Part shown: one piece after another, positions 23,216 through 35,379 of the stretch
Position numbering within the stretch: position 1 is the first letter of the stretch
How the letters are laid out: each line of letters starts with the position of its first letter
The notes under the pieces: generated by a model
Seen by the model: the letters and a program-made list of their open reading frames with translations, nothing else
Database searches by the model: none
Told to the model about the DNA's origin: nothing
Source of the DNA: Aquatica leii
Taxonomy: Eukaryota; Arthropoda; Insecta; Coleoptera; Lampyridae
DNA: 64,000 bases
Assembly (NCBI GenBank): GCA_035610365.1
Contig: CM069432.1
Span: 259,591,177-259,655,176, forward strand
Direction of reading: 5' to 3'
Translations under genes and position numbers: made by a program

Positions 23216-24421
23216 GAACAACGGCTAACTCAGTTGTTCCCGGAGATAGAGTCGTAAGCGTCGTAGTGTTAAATTATACACTAATTTAAGAAAGCGCCAA
23301 AACGGTGTAGGACTAAATTGGGAGACACTGTTTAAATCTACCCGCAGCTGAAAAAGAAGAAATGACACACAGAATATACAGCGTGTCCCAGGATTGATGT
23401 TATAAGAGGTGTGCGGAACTAAAAATTTTTGAATTTTAATATGACATTTTTGTAATTAAGTCCTGTTTAATTTGAAACTTATTTTTAGTGTACTTTTGAT
23501 TTTGTAAAATCACGTAGGCCTTGACAGTTGAGCAAGAATTATTTTTGTTTCAGGTAAAGTACCTTTCTCGAAGGTCCTAAGCTGGACTTAATTACGAAAG
23601 GCCAAACCAAAATTCAAAAACTTTTAGTTTTGCACACCTCTTGTAACATCAATCCTAAGACAAGATGTATATTTATTTTATCACAGACAGTAGTTCAAAA
23701 AAAAAGAAAAAATACATAAATATGTTTATATCAATTTTTATCAAACAATAGCACGTAGGCCGGTATCACAGAGCAAAAATTGCGCCCTTGACTTAACTTG
23801 ACAATACGTCGTACAGCAAAATGAATGAATGAATGACTTTAAATTCGTAAATTAAAAACACAAATGTATAAAGAAATAAAGACTTAGAGACTCAAAGCGC
23901 ACTGCATAAGACTTTGTGACGCACAAAATGATCTAATCATTAATTGTGTTAAGGATCTAACATGTACGTACGATCATTCTTACAATCGACATGACCGATG
24001 GAATAGTAAACATAAAATTAAAAATTGTAATACAGCTAGTTCCGTACCAGTATTACCTAAAACGTAAATGAAATTTAACACAAAATCATACAACCACAGA
24101 ATAGCGACAAAGGAAACGTGTGGGTGTATGGAAACCCGCTATAAACAATTATGGAAAAAAATAACACCTTACCCCAAATAAAGACTTTCGCTCAGATCGC
24201 CACAAAATTCGATTATATATTCTCGTGGAATTGCGTGAAATAACTTAATGATGAAAGTCTTGTTGGGCGTAGACACCGCTAAACGGAGGTCTGTGTTACC
24301 GGAAGAAATGAAACCGTGTTTTTAAATTTGACAGTCAACCACGAAAAGTGGGCGTGTGGAGAATAAATCTTATAGTAGAAAATTTTTAATATACCACATT
24401 TTTAACATAACAAAACAACTG
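23216..24421 (-). repeat. Unidentified repeat module, copy B
   Basis: Homologous to 36675-37411 in the same orientation and to 2867-3141 in the opposite one. Shared landmarks with the 36.7 kb copy on the plus strand are CAGTTGTTC.CGGAGAT, AAGCGCCAAAACG.TG, AGTTCCGTACCAGTATTACC, AACTTAATGATGAAAG, TTGGGCGTAGACACC, GTCAACCACGAA.AGTGGGCG and ATAAATCTTATA. It contains a MITE (23377-23670) and unmatched sequence around 23750-24030, and it lacks the part that is open in the other copy (36877-37068). Identity unknown. Confidence 0.75.
23377..23670. mobile_element. Mariner-type foldback MITE
   Basis: About 290 bp with long terminal inverted repeats of roughly 60 bp. The left arm starts TACAGCGTGTCCCAGGATTG at 23377, and the right arm, read on the minus strand, starts TACATCTTGTCTTAGGATTG from 23669. 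The arms continue to match through GATGTTA.AAGAGGTGTGC and TTTTTGAATTTT. TA dinucleotides flank both ends. The start resembles the TACAGGGTGTCCC of mariner-like elements, so this is probably a non-autonomous derivative. It contains no ORF and lies inside module copy B. Confidence 0.8.
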
Positions 24422-24430
24422 AATGAATTG

Positions 24431-24545
24431 AACAACCTGAAGTAAACGGTGCGCTTTTGCTAAATGATGATGATAACGATGCCAAGAATGACAATGTCAG
24501 GCTGTCAATAGAAAACGCGGATTTGTGTTCCCCAGTTAAGGGGTA
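24431..24545 (+). other. Possible orphan exon with strong splice donor
   Basis: A short open stretch (about 38 codons) reading VNGALLLNDDDNDAKNDNV and RLSIENADLCSPVKG runs into GGGGTAAGTG at about 24540-24548, a near-ideal 5' splice site. It is acidic and lies between module copy B and the pogo element at 24726. I do not recognise it. It may be a transposon exon, a host exon or chance. Confidence 0.25.
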
Positions 24546-25127
24546 AGTGACGAAAATTAAATTTTTTGTTTTTCGGTTTGTGGAAAATTCATTTATATTT
24601 TTATACTTTTCATAAGATTAACGTTACACCAAGTTTGTGTTGATGTATACTTAACTTCCAAATAATTTACTTTTCTTTGTATTTTGATTTCCTCTTAATA
24701 TCGTCATCTTACCCCGTTTTCTCTACCGTAAAATGGGGTGAATAGCAACTGCAGGCTGAATAGAAACGAAAACAGGAAACATCTTTCAAAAATTGGTATT
24801 TCTTAGTATTTCATAATTAAACCTCAATCATCAATACTCAAACACTTAACAGGTGTCTGTAAAGTGTATTAACACAAAAAAATATTTTAGTTTGTTGGTA
24901 ACACTGTTTCAGTATTAATCTCCTGTGCCATGAAAATCGGTGTACATTTCACTCTGCACAAACTTTGTTCGCAATTGTAAGATAAAAACAGGTAAGATGG
25001 TTAAGTTTTTGGTCAAAGTAGGTTTTAGGTGTCTGGTTTACATTGCCGTTTTCAGAAATTGTCTATTTTAGTTACGTTTCCATTTATTGCCTAATATGTA
25101 TTATAACCTCAGTTTTGATTATTTTTG

Positions 25128-25160
25128 GGGTGAATAGAAACACGGTGTTTCTATTCACCC
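25128..25160. repeat. Palindromic pair of transposon subterminal motifs
   Basis: A perfect 33 bp palindrome, GGGTGAATAGAAACAC, one central G, then the reverse complement. Each arm equals the inner part of this element's terminal inverted repeat. It lies inside the predicted leader intron, with another inverted copy at 25165-25178. The sister element has the same arrangement with a different motif (49437-49463). Probably a transposase binding site; that role is inferred. Confidence 0.75.
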
Positions 25161-25214
25161 GCTATTTCTATCAACCCCATAATTTATTGAAATTTGTGTT
25201 TTTATTGCAGGAAA

Positions 25215-27152
25215 ATGCCCAGCGTTTACAAACCCGACCCTCGAGATAAAACATATAAAAAAATTGATGAAAGTAATCTTAAAGCAGCTCTCACCTCAAT
25301 TAAACGGGGTATGAGTTATAGGCTGGCGAGCGAAACATATAAAATTCATTATTCTGTGCTTTATCGACATCACAAAAAACCCAATCTAAAGCCTCTGGGA
25401 GGTCAAATAGCTCTAACCAAACAAGAAGAAAATGTATTGATTCATCAGTTAATAGTTTGTTCTAATTGAGGCTACCCACTTGACCATTTGGACGTCAGGA
25501 TGATTGTAAAAAATTACCTTGACAGTAGAGGCAAAACAATCCCGAAATATAAAGATAATTTTCCCGGCAGGGACTTTGTTTATTCCTTTCTAAAACGTCA
25601 TAATGACCTATTAACAACAAGAATCTGTCAGAACAACAAGCGCTCAAGAGCTGCTGTTTTTCCCGCCACTATTAATGCCTATTTCGATGATTTAGTCGCA
25701 GAACTGAAAGACGTACCACCATCAAATATAATAAATTATGATAAAACAAATTAACCGACGGCCCGGGTAGGAAAAAAGTAATATCAAAGAAGAGCTGTCG
25801 TTATCCGGAACGCATTTGTAATACATCAAAATCAGCTATTTCCATTATGTGTGCTGCTTCATCTGATGGGAAATGGTTACCGCCATACGTAGTGTACAAG
25901 GCAAAAAATCTTTATACTTCTTGGACAGTTGGTGGGCCAAAGGATGCTAGGTATAACAGAAGCTCATCTGGTTGGTTTGATGCAATTTCTTTCTCAGATT
26001 GGGTTCAAAAAATTGTAATACCAACCATAAAAGATTTACCAGGCAAAAAATACTTAATTGGCGATAATCTCAACTCACATTTTTCTGCGAGTACAGTGTC
26101 TGCTTGCGAAGAACATAATATTTCATTTATTTTCCTTCCAGCTAATTCGACGCATCCGACCAAGCCTCTTGATGTGGCGTTTTCCCGCCCCCTGAAAACA
26201 GCATGAAGGCACATACTTAAAAAATGGAAAATGGGGGCTGGGTCAAAACATTGCACAGTTCCAAAAGACAGATTTCCGTATTTGCTAAATGATTTACTAA
26301 GGGCTATTGAACCTAACTCCGCAAAAAACATACAATCTGGTTTTAATAAGTGTGAAATTGTTCCATTAAATAGGGATAGTCTTAGAACGACTTCCGCAGC
26401 AAAATCTTGATATATTCATTGATAAAAATACAGAAGAAGTATTTAATAATTCCTGTGTCAACCTCTTAAGAAACATGAGGTATGGCAATGGTGAAACTGA
26501 AGGAAAAGGACGCCGCCGCAAAATTCAAGTTCCTGCTGGGAAAAGTGTTAAAGGTGCAGATTTTGAACGCTCTTCTGATGAACAGTCGGAGGATAAAGAA
26601 AATCAAAAGAAACACATTATTTCAGGAAGTGAAATTGAAATCTCAGATACAGATTCGGACCAGGAAATGAATTTGGCCCTCAGTCATTACACGAAAATAA
26701 TGAAGTATTCTCAAAAAAGTACTCTAGATGAATCAGATGGATATTCCACCAGCAAATCTTAGAGATGATCCAGTTGGAGATAAACCATCAGAATGTGTCT
26801 GCTATGGGGTTAATCGTTTCGCTATGTGTCTCCTATTTCACCTGATTCCGTACAACAAGGAATTTGGCTTCTAGTCTGTTTTCCAACAAAATATCGGAAT
26901 ATGCATAAAAATAATTTTTTTATCGGACAGGTGACCAATATTGAAGAAAACGATATTGAAGCCACTTTCTTACGAAACCGTCCCACTAAACAGTTTTCAG
27001 GATATATTTATGGATTTCCAGATGTTCCAGATATTTCCAACTTTAATTTCAACCAGGTCTTTGGAGAAGTTTTTCCAATTGAAGATGAGACAGCATCCAC
27101 TTCGAAGAGAGACCTGTTAAGATTTAATGTGCACCAACATTATCTTCAATAA
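25215..27152 (+). pseudogene. pogo-like transposase, inactivated
   Basis: Broken transposase of the element at 24726-27537, collinear with the intact protein at 49597-51366. The N-terminal Psq-type helix-turn-helix is at 25215-25390 (NLKAALTSIKRGMSYRLASE). A CENP-B-type DNA-binding region follows, interrupted by a stop at 25467-25469 where the sister has Trp. The DDE_1 core holds NIINYDKTN (first Asp kept; the usual E is K), KKYLIGDNLNSHFSAST (second Asp) and PANSTHPTKPLDVAF (third Asp). A one-base deletion near 25752, a Trp-to-stop change at 26204-26206 and further frameshifts near 26390 and 26760 break the frame. The C-terminal domain at 26826-27152 reads GIWLLVCFP and FFIGQVTNIEENDIEATFLR. 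The ATG was chosen because it follows the predicted splice acceptor and matches the sister's start. Confidence 0.9.
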
Positions 27153-27539
27153 GTATATACATACCTACCTATGTTAAATTTTTATGAAAATAGACCTTTT
27201 TCAGCAAAATATTGTTTTTTTTTCATTTTAAGTGTTGTATGTTTTTATTTTATTTTTTTAAAACATTTTAAGTGTTTCTATATGTCCTCAAATGTGTAGA
27301 GTAGCAAATTTCATTAAAATAAATGAGTGTTTTTAGTCACCCCACATTAAGGGTGAATAGAAAATAGGCACTGTTTTTTTTTTTAAGGTAAAACTTTTTC
27401 GAAATTTTGTTATGTACCTTTAAATCTACTAGCCGTGACACACGTTTTCCATATTTTTTGTTATTGATAAGGTAAATACTAAGTTCGCTGCATAGACAAA
27501 AAGGTTGAAAATTGTTTCTATTCACCCCATTTTACGGTG

Positions 27540-30500
27540 CTTCAAAAAAAATTGTACGATTCGGAAACGTAAATGAATGAACAAATTTAAAAAAAAACAT
27601 ATAACTTATTATTTAAAAATATTTCAACTTCTTGGCTTAAAAAAAGTATTTATATGAAATATTCATTAATTATTTTGAGCAGTGTACATGTATTTTCCGT
27701 TTCAATAATTTCCTTCTAATTTAATGTTCAGGTAATTTTTACGTCAGCACATAAATTATGCAAAAAAGTATTTCAATTTATAGTTAGTAATTTGAACAAA
27801 AGCAGCAATTTGAATTAAAACGTTTTATAATTAAATTATAATTTAGATACAGGTATTTAATTCGTACAATTTCATGCTATTGTTTTTAATGAAAAGTTTT
27901 TGAAATTTCTGTGTACTTATGCTTTGATAAGTTTAGTGAATTTGAGTACATTGTCTACATCTAACTTTTCAAGTTTTTAGATTTAATTTTAGTAAACAAA
28001 AACTACAACCAAAAAAACATTTTTCGGTTTAAGACACCAACGGTTTATGTTTAAAATAAATTAAACATAACTTATTTCGTGTAATAACATGGTTTTGGTA
28101 ATGTAATAAATCTAATTGCCTACACGTAAATTATAATAATAAACGCATAGAAAAAGAATTTAAGTCTTTCTTTATTATCAAAAACTACGCCCACTCATTT
28201 TAATAAAATACAAAATTCGTTTTATCTTTGGGAAAATCGTTTTCCTCAAACCGACAATTTTAAATTTTAAAATTAGCATATAATTGTGTTATAATTGCAA
28301 GTGTATAGTAATGTTAAATTGGTACGTAAACTGATATTGCACGTGCAATTGCGAATTAACAAAAAAATTAATTGCAAGACATTACTGAAATATCAAACCC
28401 TTTATTAAAGTGCCACCCACCGAGAGCAAAAATTATTCATGCAAAAATATTTTATAAGCCAGTTTTAGTGCAACAGAACAAAGACTTTTACCGACTAAAG
28501 ACTGACGGCTTTCCGGACTTTTACACAATGACACAGGTTTTCGTTTTGACAGCCGACAAATAACCAAAATTGGTTTATTTTTCTGTTATTTAAATTAAAT
28601 TAAAATGTGGATTTTTTTCGCGTGTCTGGGTTTCTTTTGGCAACAACAACAACAAAAATCGATTTTCCAAATAACATATGAATAATCTTAAAGCCAAGGC
28701 GCGGATAAAGCGCCCCTGCTCCGTTACATAAACATTCAATCAGCCGGCAGAATCTATAATACCTATAAATACGATATCAATAAGTGACTCTCGCGGGACT
28801 TTTAGGGCGAAACCCACTGTTTTATCGGGAAATGTACCGAGAAAAGTTTTATGTACGACTTCAGTTTTTCACATGAAAAAAAAATAATATACGAGTTCTT
28901 TCGTGAGCAGACACAAAATATAGGTGGTTCTTGGGTATTCGAAACCTTGAAATTTTTCAATAACCATACTGATCTAAAAAGCTTCGGGCGATATAAACCT
29001 GCAATCGTAGGGAAAATTGCGCGATAAAAGTGCAACACGCGAACACCTAAGCGTCGTGCATATGCTCGCGTTAGAAAAACGCCACCGACTAATTTTAATT
29101 AAAGTATTCCAGTCAATAGAAACGAAGAAGAATATTTCTTTTTAAACTTTGTAATTTGTTAATAAAAAAGCAAGTCATTGATCATTGTCTTAAATTATAA
29201 AAAAGTAATAATAGCCGAATCCCATTGTGAGAGAAGCGCCATCATGATTCTTATTTGTAAAAGCAATTTAAGAGGTAAAATCAATACTGTTCTTAATTGA
29301 AACTGTCAGAACTGATGATAAAATAATATTTATACACAAATGCCGAAATTAATTATAAAAATGAGAAGAAATTAATTATTCGGCGTTCTGTCGTCGGTTG
29401 GAATACGTAAAGCGAAGTTCGTTTTACAATTTCTGACGCCGTTGGTACGCGTTTAACTTTAACAACTATACAAACATGGCTTTCATGTTGTGAATTCTGA
29501 TTGTGTCATACATAGCTGAGTACCGCAACACCTCGAAATAGTCGCGTAACACTATAAGACAGTGGACATCAAAGGGTAAAGTCTCGAGCGGTCAGTCTCC
29601 GTTGACAAAGAGACCCTTTGACACCCTAGACAAGGTGGACACCGCTCAGAGTTTAATTAACGCCCTGTGTCGGTATTCCTTTAAGATCGCTTTGGTATAC
29701 TGCAATGCTGCATTCTAAAGATTGTATGTAAAGCTCGTTTGCTCGTTTCGTTTTATTTTTCTAAATGAAACGGCGTCCTTAACAGAACGCTTAAATACTA
29801 AAATTACCATTAACGAAGCCACTAACACTATCTAAACTTTTATTCATAATATTCCAAACACCACAACATTTTGAAAATTTTCTTAAACACGTCGCTTTTT
29901 TACCGTTGCACTGTCTTGATTAGAACACATTTCATTGCCGTAATTTATAAAAAAATCACATGAATAAGTAAATGGATCAAAGTAACTAAATTTTGCAGTG
30001 CACCTACGTTCGTAGTATTACGTAACTTCAATATTTACACGACTCTGTAATGTTTTCCTTTCCTTAGAAAATTATATAAATTTTAGTTTAAAATTCTCAA
30101 CTAAAGTTTAATAATGATTGATGATTGTTTAACTAAACTTAACCATTTTACGTTTTTCAGCAGCAGTCTAAAGTTTTGCAACGCGTACTCAATCGATTGC
30201 TGACCCAAACGGCCACTGTTAATTTGCTAAGTTAAAGTAGTTACTGTTTGTCATCGAAGATTTCTACGATGGTAAATGTAGAACGTTGTAAGAGCGACTT
30301 TGTCAATTTTATTAGTGTAAAATTGAATCTTGAGTATCATTTACACGTGTACGAACTATCTAAATGTTTAGAAATTCAAATTATAAATAATTAAAGACGT
30401 AGATAAACTACGTTTTACTAAATTTTGAAAAAAAACTCTTTGTGCAGAAGAGAAGAAAAAAACTGTTTGTGAACTTTGCGATCGCATAAATCGAACTTAA

Positions 30501-31769
30501 CATCAAAAACAAAGATAAACCACATTTGCTTTACTGAAAATAGTTTTTAATAATTGATCGATATGCTACTTTTGTTCACCAAAACTTTAGAAAAAATTAA
30601 TACTTACTTTTACTTTTCTTTACTTTATTTTAAAAATTCTATAGAGCATTTATACAAAGTGTTTAAAAAATATATGAAAGTGGGCAAAACAACATTTGTT
30701 TGAGCCAAAATCATTGGGATTAAATTAAATTTTCCCCTACAAAATTTATTACATTTTGTTATCTAAAGTTGGTAGCAGTGCATTTAAGAGTAAATAGGTA
30801 AATCGTTAAAGGTTATGTTGTATCTCTTGAGAAACATTTAATTTGAGAATAATGACGTTTAAATTAGAGTGCGCGTTGCTTTATAGAATTACGTTGGGAC
30901 TTGGGGTTTTTAACAACAATAAACAAATGATAACAATATCCGAAAAAAACAACTATCGGTTAGAAAGCAGTAAATAGATACAACATGTATCTGATTAACA
31001 GATTGTTAATTTAGAAGATGAAATCATAGCATCAATACTGACAAGTTATAAATGTAAAAAAATTAATTCACTGTTCTAAGAACTACAAATTTCTTCTAAG
31101 TAATTTGATAACACTAAAAATAAATACAAAATAACGTTATCACATAAGACGTAGTTAAATATAGCTGTTATTCCAAGAACGCACACGCTTTCCTAAGTAA
31201 TTCTCGAATATAACGTGTTTACAGGTGTTTAAATGAGATAATGTTACGTAGGTCAGTGAAAATATTTAAATAAATATAAAGCTAATTTTCAAAACAACTA
31301 TTTTTAGAGTACAACGATAAAAGTTTTTCACTCTAAATGGGTTACTCACGTACAGAAAAAAACCCGAGAAGAAAATTGATAAGATAAACCGAAATTATGA
31401 TTACTATAAACAGTGTTTTTTCTATAATAAAGTGATAAATTACCTGACATTAACCGTGATTCTAATAAGCGGCGTGCACTGTATAATTAAGAACTTTTGC
31501 TAACTAAGCAAAATTTTTAAATAACGTGATTTTCAACTAGACCCCAATCATTTTAGCTCACCCAGTACATATCAACATTGTTATTATTGTTGTCACTTTC
31601 TTGTTTTCATTGTATTATTGTTGTTCCTGTTAATTGATAAAATTTTGAAATCTGTATTTACCTAATATTTTGGAATATGTGTAGGTACCAACGCAAAAAT
31701 AGCTGATATGCATTTTATGTATGGCAAAACCAGTTCCAAACCGAGCACTTCTGTGTGATAAAGTATTTA
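27540..31769. other. Long non-coding stretch
   Basis: No coding sequence or element termini recognised in more than 4 kb of AT-rich DNA. The only local structure noticed is near 29568-29650, where TCAAAGGGT...GTCTC can pair with GAGACCCTTTGA and GAGCGGT with ACCGCTC. Confidence 0.5.
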
Positions 31770-31774
31770 CAATT

Positions 31775-32434
31775 ACTACGTTTATTTCGACGGTTGGATC
31801 CGAATAGAAACTTACGCGGCTTGAATTATTAATCCTTAATCTTATTTATATCGAAATGGATTAAGACGTGAAATACCTAATCTCACTTTTTTGTAGTTTA
31901 CTAGTATAATTCAGTGTTCATTTGTGGTTTATTTAGGTAGTATTTACTATTGGTAAAAGTTTATTATTATTAAACTATGGTCAAAAAACGAAACAGAAAT
32001 ACCTGGAGTGAAAATGAAATCATTTTTTTTTGAATTATTGAAAGAAAACAAAATACTGAACATATTAGATGGAAAACGTTTTCTTTTTATTCAATTTCAT
32101 TATGATTTTTTTAAAAACGACAAAAATTAGCACCTAACCAACAATTTCCGCAGCTGATTTTAACATTTATGTCAGTTCAAAATGACAATAAAAGACAAGT
32201 GGAATTAGGCACAAAAACTGGATCCCGATTAAAAGTAGATTAAGCGTTTATTTCGTGAAGTTGAAGTGGCTTACCTTAGGCTAATCCATCAAATTGTTGG
32301 GATTGGATTAATTTTTCCAAGCCGCCTGAGCACTTTATTCCGAGTGTTTATTTTTAGGATTAACGAAAATTTGCGTAGGATTTACCAAGCAGCTTGAGTT
32401 TCTATCCGGATCGAACCGTCAAAATAAACGTAGT
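31775..32434. mobile_element. 660 bp inverted-repeat element with Myb/SANT-like fragment
   Basis: Terminal inverted repeats of about 50 bp: the left arm starts ACTACGTTTATTTCGACGGT, and the right arm read on the minus strand starts ACTACGTTTATTTTGACGGT. They continue to match through GATCC.ATAGAAACT and CTTG. CAATT flanks both ends (31770-31774 and 32435-32439), a likely 5 bp target duplication. The interior (31977-32260) reads NTWSENEIIFF, then after a frameshift ELLKENKILNILDGKRF, the signature of Myb/SANT-like DNA-binding proteins (W...E...LL...KEN...LDGKR), which occur in PIF/Harbinger elements and as host genes. No transposase remains, so the element is non-autonomous. Confidence 0.75.
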
Positions 32435-32439
32435 CAATT

Positions 32440-33535
32440 TTGCATCAACATTTTACCGAAGTTATAATTAACAATAATTTTTAATCAACGTTTGATTTGG
32501 TATGTTTGCAGACAACACTAGATAAAGGCTTTTTTCTTCCAAATTATTTGATTGACCAATTGTATCTTCACATTTTATGTAATGTTTTGTCACTATTGTT
32601 AAAGATGGTTATCCAAAAAATAGATATGTGGTTGATCATTGAAATCGTAAATACATATAAATTTGATAGCTTTCTACTAGACTCCGACAAAAATTAAAAA
32701 AAGGAGACATTGCCAAAAAATCGTAACATAAAAACGTTACAATTGCTTAGACACCACGAGGTTCTTTAGTTTCTTTAGTGTTTCCGCTGGGCAATTATAA
32801 AATTTAAATAACAAGCAACACAGTTGCTATTATCTTTTTAGCGGACCGCTAAATTTTAAATTTTTTGTTGTTGGTAAGCACATGAATCATGTTTTCATGT
32901 CATCGAGTCTTTTTTTGATTCGAGGGTATACTGGTGTATTCAAGTTTTGCCGCCTGTAACTTTAAACTATAGAAATCCGTTTTCATAACAATAGCGCGTC
33001 AGTTGAACAATTTTCAACTGAAAATCTTCTGGATTCGCACATCTTCGGGATCATCGTTCAGTGCTGTGCGCCCGCTTTTGAACTGATTCCATCAAACACT
33101 AACTTGTTTTCAAATCATAACGCATCCGTAAGTTTTTAGTATTTTTTTATGAATTTCCGTAGGTTTTTTATTATTGGGATGCAAAAAACGAATGACCGCT
33201 AGCAAACCAAACTTGCATTATGTTTCGATCAGAACTGTTATTTTGCGTTTGTCACTAGTTGTACTGAACCTAACGCAATCAAAATACTCAACTATGCAGT
33301 ACATAGTGCATCTAAAATACGTGCAAGTTTTAACCTGATTGAAGCAATGTAGGCGGTGTGCCGAGCAAACGTACCTTAACCCTTTCGGTACTAACGGGGC
33401 CCATGTACAACACAATCATGACAGCTGATCTTCAGTTTTTCTACAAATTGACGTGATTACATCTAAAATTTGTATGTCTGCACGTGTTTTCAAGAATAGG
33501 ACAATTATTAAAATTTCCCATAGACAATATGAACA
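32440..33535. other. No recognisable gene
   Basis: Open frames at 32497-32697 and 33218-33415 have no recognisable similarity and no supporting context. No repeats or termini noticed. Confidence 0.45.
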
Positions 33536-34715
33536 GGTATATTGTATTATTTCTTATTTGATGAAAATAATGTAATGGGACCTCGATGAGCCGTTATTAC
33601 TGACGGTGAATCTGATTCGGATTATTTTCCTGTCTCAACAGATTTTGATTCTAATACCGATTAACCAACTGGTGCATTAGATAAGAAGAGAAAGAAAGAC
33701 CTGAGAAAGCGAAAGTTCACACGTATTGGTCACAAAATACATCATTGGGAAATGTTACAATAAAGTCACCAATGAATAGAGACTGATTTGTCTTGCTAGC
33801 ATCTAAATTATATTTCAATGACTCAACTAAACATAAAAATGCTAAAACATGATGAAGAATTAATTTCTTGTTTGAAATGGAGCTTCCAGCGTACACGTTC
33901 AGATTCGTCGTTTAAAACATTGACAAAAGTATGGATAAATGCAAGGATGGATCAAATCTGAAGCAATACCTGCCAAAAAACGAGGCCTTAACAGCGTTGT
34001 TATTCGACTACAGGATACTTTTATGATATAAACCTCTATGCTGGAAAAGGAATTTCTGATGAAGAAGTTGCAAGGACATTGGGGGAAAGGGTAGTAAAGA
34101 AGCTTTGCCGAACAATACGGGAAGAGCAAGTTGCAATTTCAGCAGACAGGTAATAGTTCTAAGTAACTGCCACACCAATACAATTACAGAAGTAAAGAGA
34201 AATACTCATGATGGCTCAAAGAAGTTATATCATGCCCCAAGGCAATTTAATTTAATAACGCATACATAGGTGGTGTTGACTTTGCTGAACTGTATAATCC
34301 AATCGCAAATCAAATAAGTAGTGGAAGGAAGTTTTTCAGAATTTGTTAATGACTGCTGCAGCAAATGCTGGAATTGTATTTCAAGAACTTCAGTATAAAA
34401 AAAGTGTCATTTATAGAATTTTTAGTGACAGTAGCAGAAGAAATGATTTGATATGGCAAGAAGCGAACAAAATTCCAGATGAGAATTACTTCTGGTAAGT
34501 ATATCCTTAGTCGAAGCTGTGCTATTGATAAACACATCACGATTTTGTCTTTAGGTAAACCGACACAAAGATTCAAAGCAATGTTCAATATTGATGATCA
34601 TCTACCAGTAGAAGGAAAAACACGACCTTGCTATTGCGCCAAAAAACACTAAAAAGAGAACCAAAACTATTTGTGTGGCTTGTGATGTTGCTGTATTTAA
34701 AACTTCTTTTTGAAT
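33536..34715 (+). pseudogene. piggyBac-like transposase remnant a
   Basis: Remnant of a piggyBac-type (PGBD-like) transposase, which catalyses TTAA-specific cut-and-paste. An acidic N-terminal region (ITDGESDSDYFPVSTDFDSN, about 33600-33660) is followed by a basic stretch KKRKKDLRKRKF. The middle part, near 34020-34135, reads YDINLYAGKGISDEEVARTL, matching the family's Y..N.E.Y.GK.......... GERVV motif. A later part reads YIGGVDFADQLYN (family: Y...MGGVD..DQ). At the end, CYCAKKH and KRTKTICVACDVAVF correspond to the C-terminal cysteine-rich zinc-binding domain. Several frameshifts and stops. Flanking TTAA termini not established. Confidence 0.8.
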
Positions 34716-35379
34716 TATCATAAGTAAACTGTAAACTATCTTTGAGTTGAATAAAAATAAAAATACAATAGTTTTGCAGTTACTGTTGGGATATGTGTTC
34801 CTTGAAAAATCCTAGGACACATATGTAGGTCCCGGTTTTTTTAAACCGATGGTAGAATACGTTTTTTAAAAACAAAATATCAAATATGTTTAAAAAAATT
34901 CGTAACGAAAGGATTACGAACATCCGGACATCCCTCGTATATAGTGAGTGTATCACTAAGCGTATCAAGCGGCTGTATATCATAAACTATAAGGCTTAGA
35001 GCTTTGAGAAACAAAATAGTAAGTGAAACAGCCAAGAGAATCTTTTGAAAAATATTTTTAAGTTTTAATTCTGCCCGCAAGGTGTCGCAATCGCTATAGT
35101 CGGCAACAAAATTAAATTTTTATCCCGAAATTCTAGCAGACCTAGACGGTTTGATTTCCAAAACGCGAGTAGGCAGTTTATTTAATTCTGCACAACTTTT
35201 TTTGTGGACAGAAACAGAAAAATTCAGAAAAAGTACTGAGTTTCTTTTTTTGATGTTTATTGAATTAGCTAGAGGCCGCTTTTTCTAGTCATACATTATT
35301 TTAAAGGAAGAGATTTACCTAAATAATTGTAATTTTACCTACATACATTATTTATTTAGAAATAAACAGCACCTTAACA
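34716..35379. other. No recognisable gene
   Basis: AT-rich sequence between a piggyBac remnant and a mariner fragment. GGACATCCCTCGTATA near 34926 resembles a mariner-type terminus (GGACATCCTGTATA) and could be one end of a decayed element, but no partner is visible. Confidence 0.35.

Larger units (their letters stand above)
24726..27537 (+). mobile_element. Full-length pogo-like DNA transposon (mutated)
   Basis: 2812 bp element with 24 bp terminal inverted repeats at 24726-24749 and 27514-27537. They start CCGTAAAATGGGGTGAATAG and differ at one position. The flanks are TA on the left (24724-24725) and TG on the right (27538-27539), consistent with a TA target duplication with one change. 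Copies of the internal part of the repeat (GGGTGAATAGAAAC) recur at 24755-24767, as a palindromic pair at 25128-25160, at 25165-25178, at 27351-27364 and, more weakly, at 27331-27343. A leader intron is predicted from the donor CAGGTAAGA (GT at 24992) to the acceptor TTTATTGCAG (ending 25210), four bases before the ATG. The element is the sister of 49034-51846. Confidence 0.9.

Noticed and set aside
34780-35080. Overlapping minus-strand ORFs near 35 kb
   Set aside because: Two frames are open at once over AT-rich DNA with no motif in either, so chance is the better explanation.
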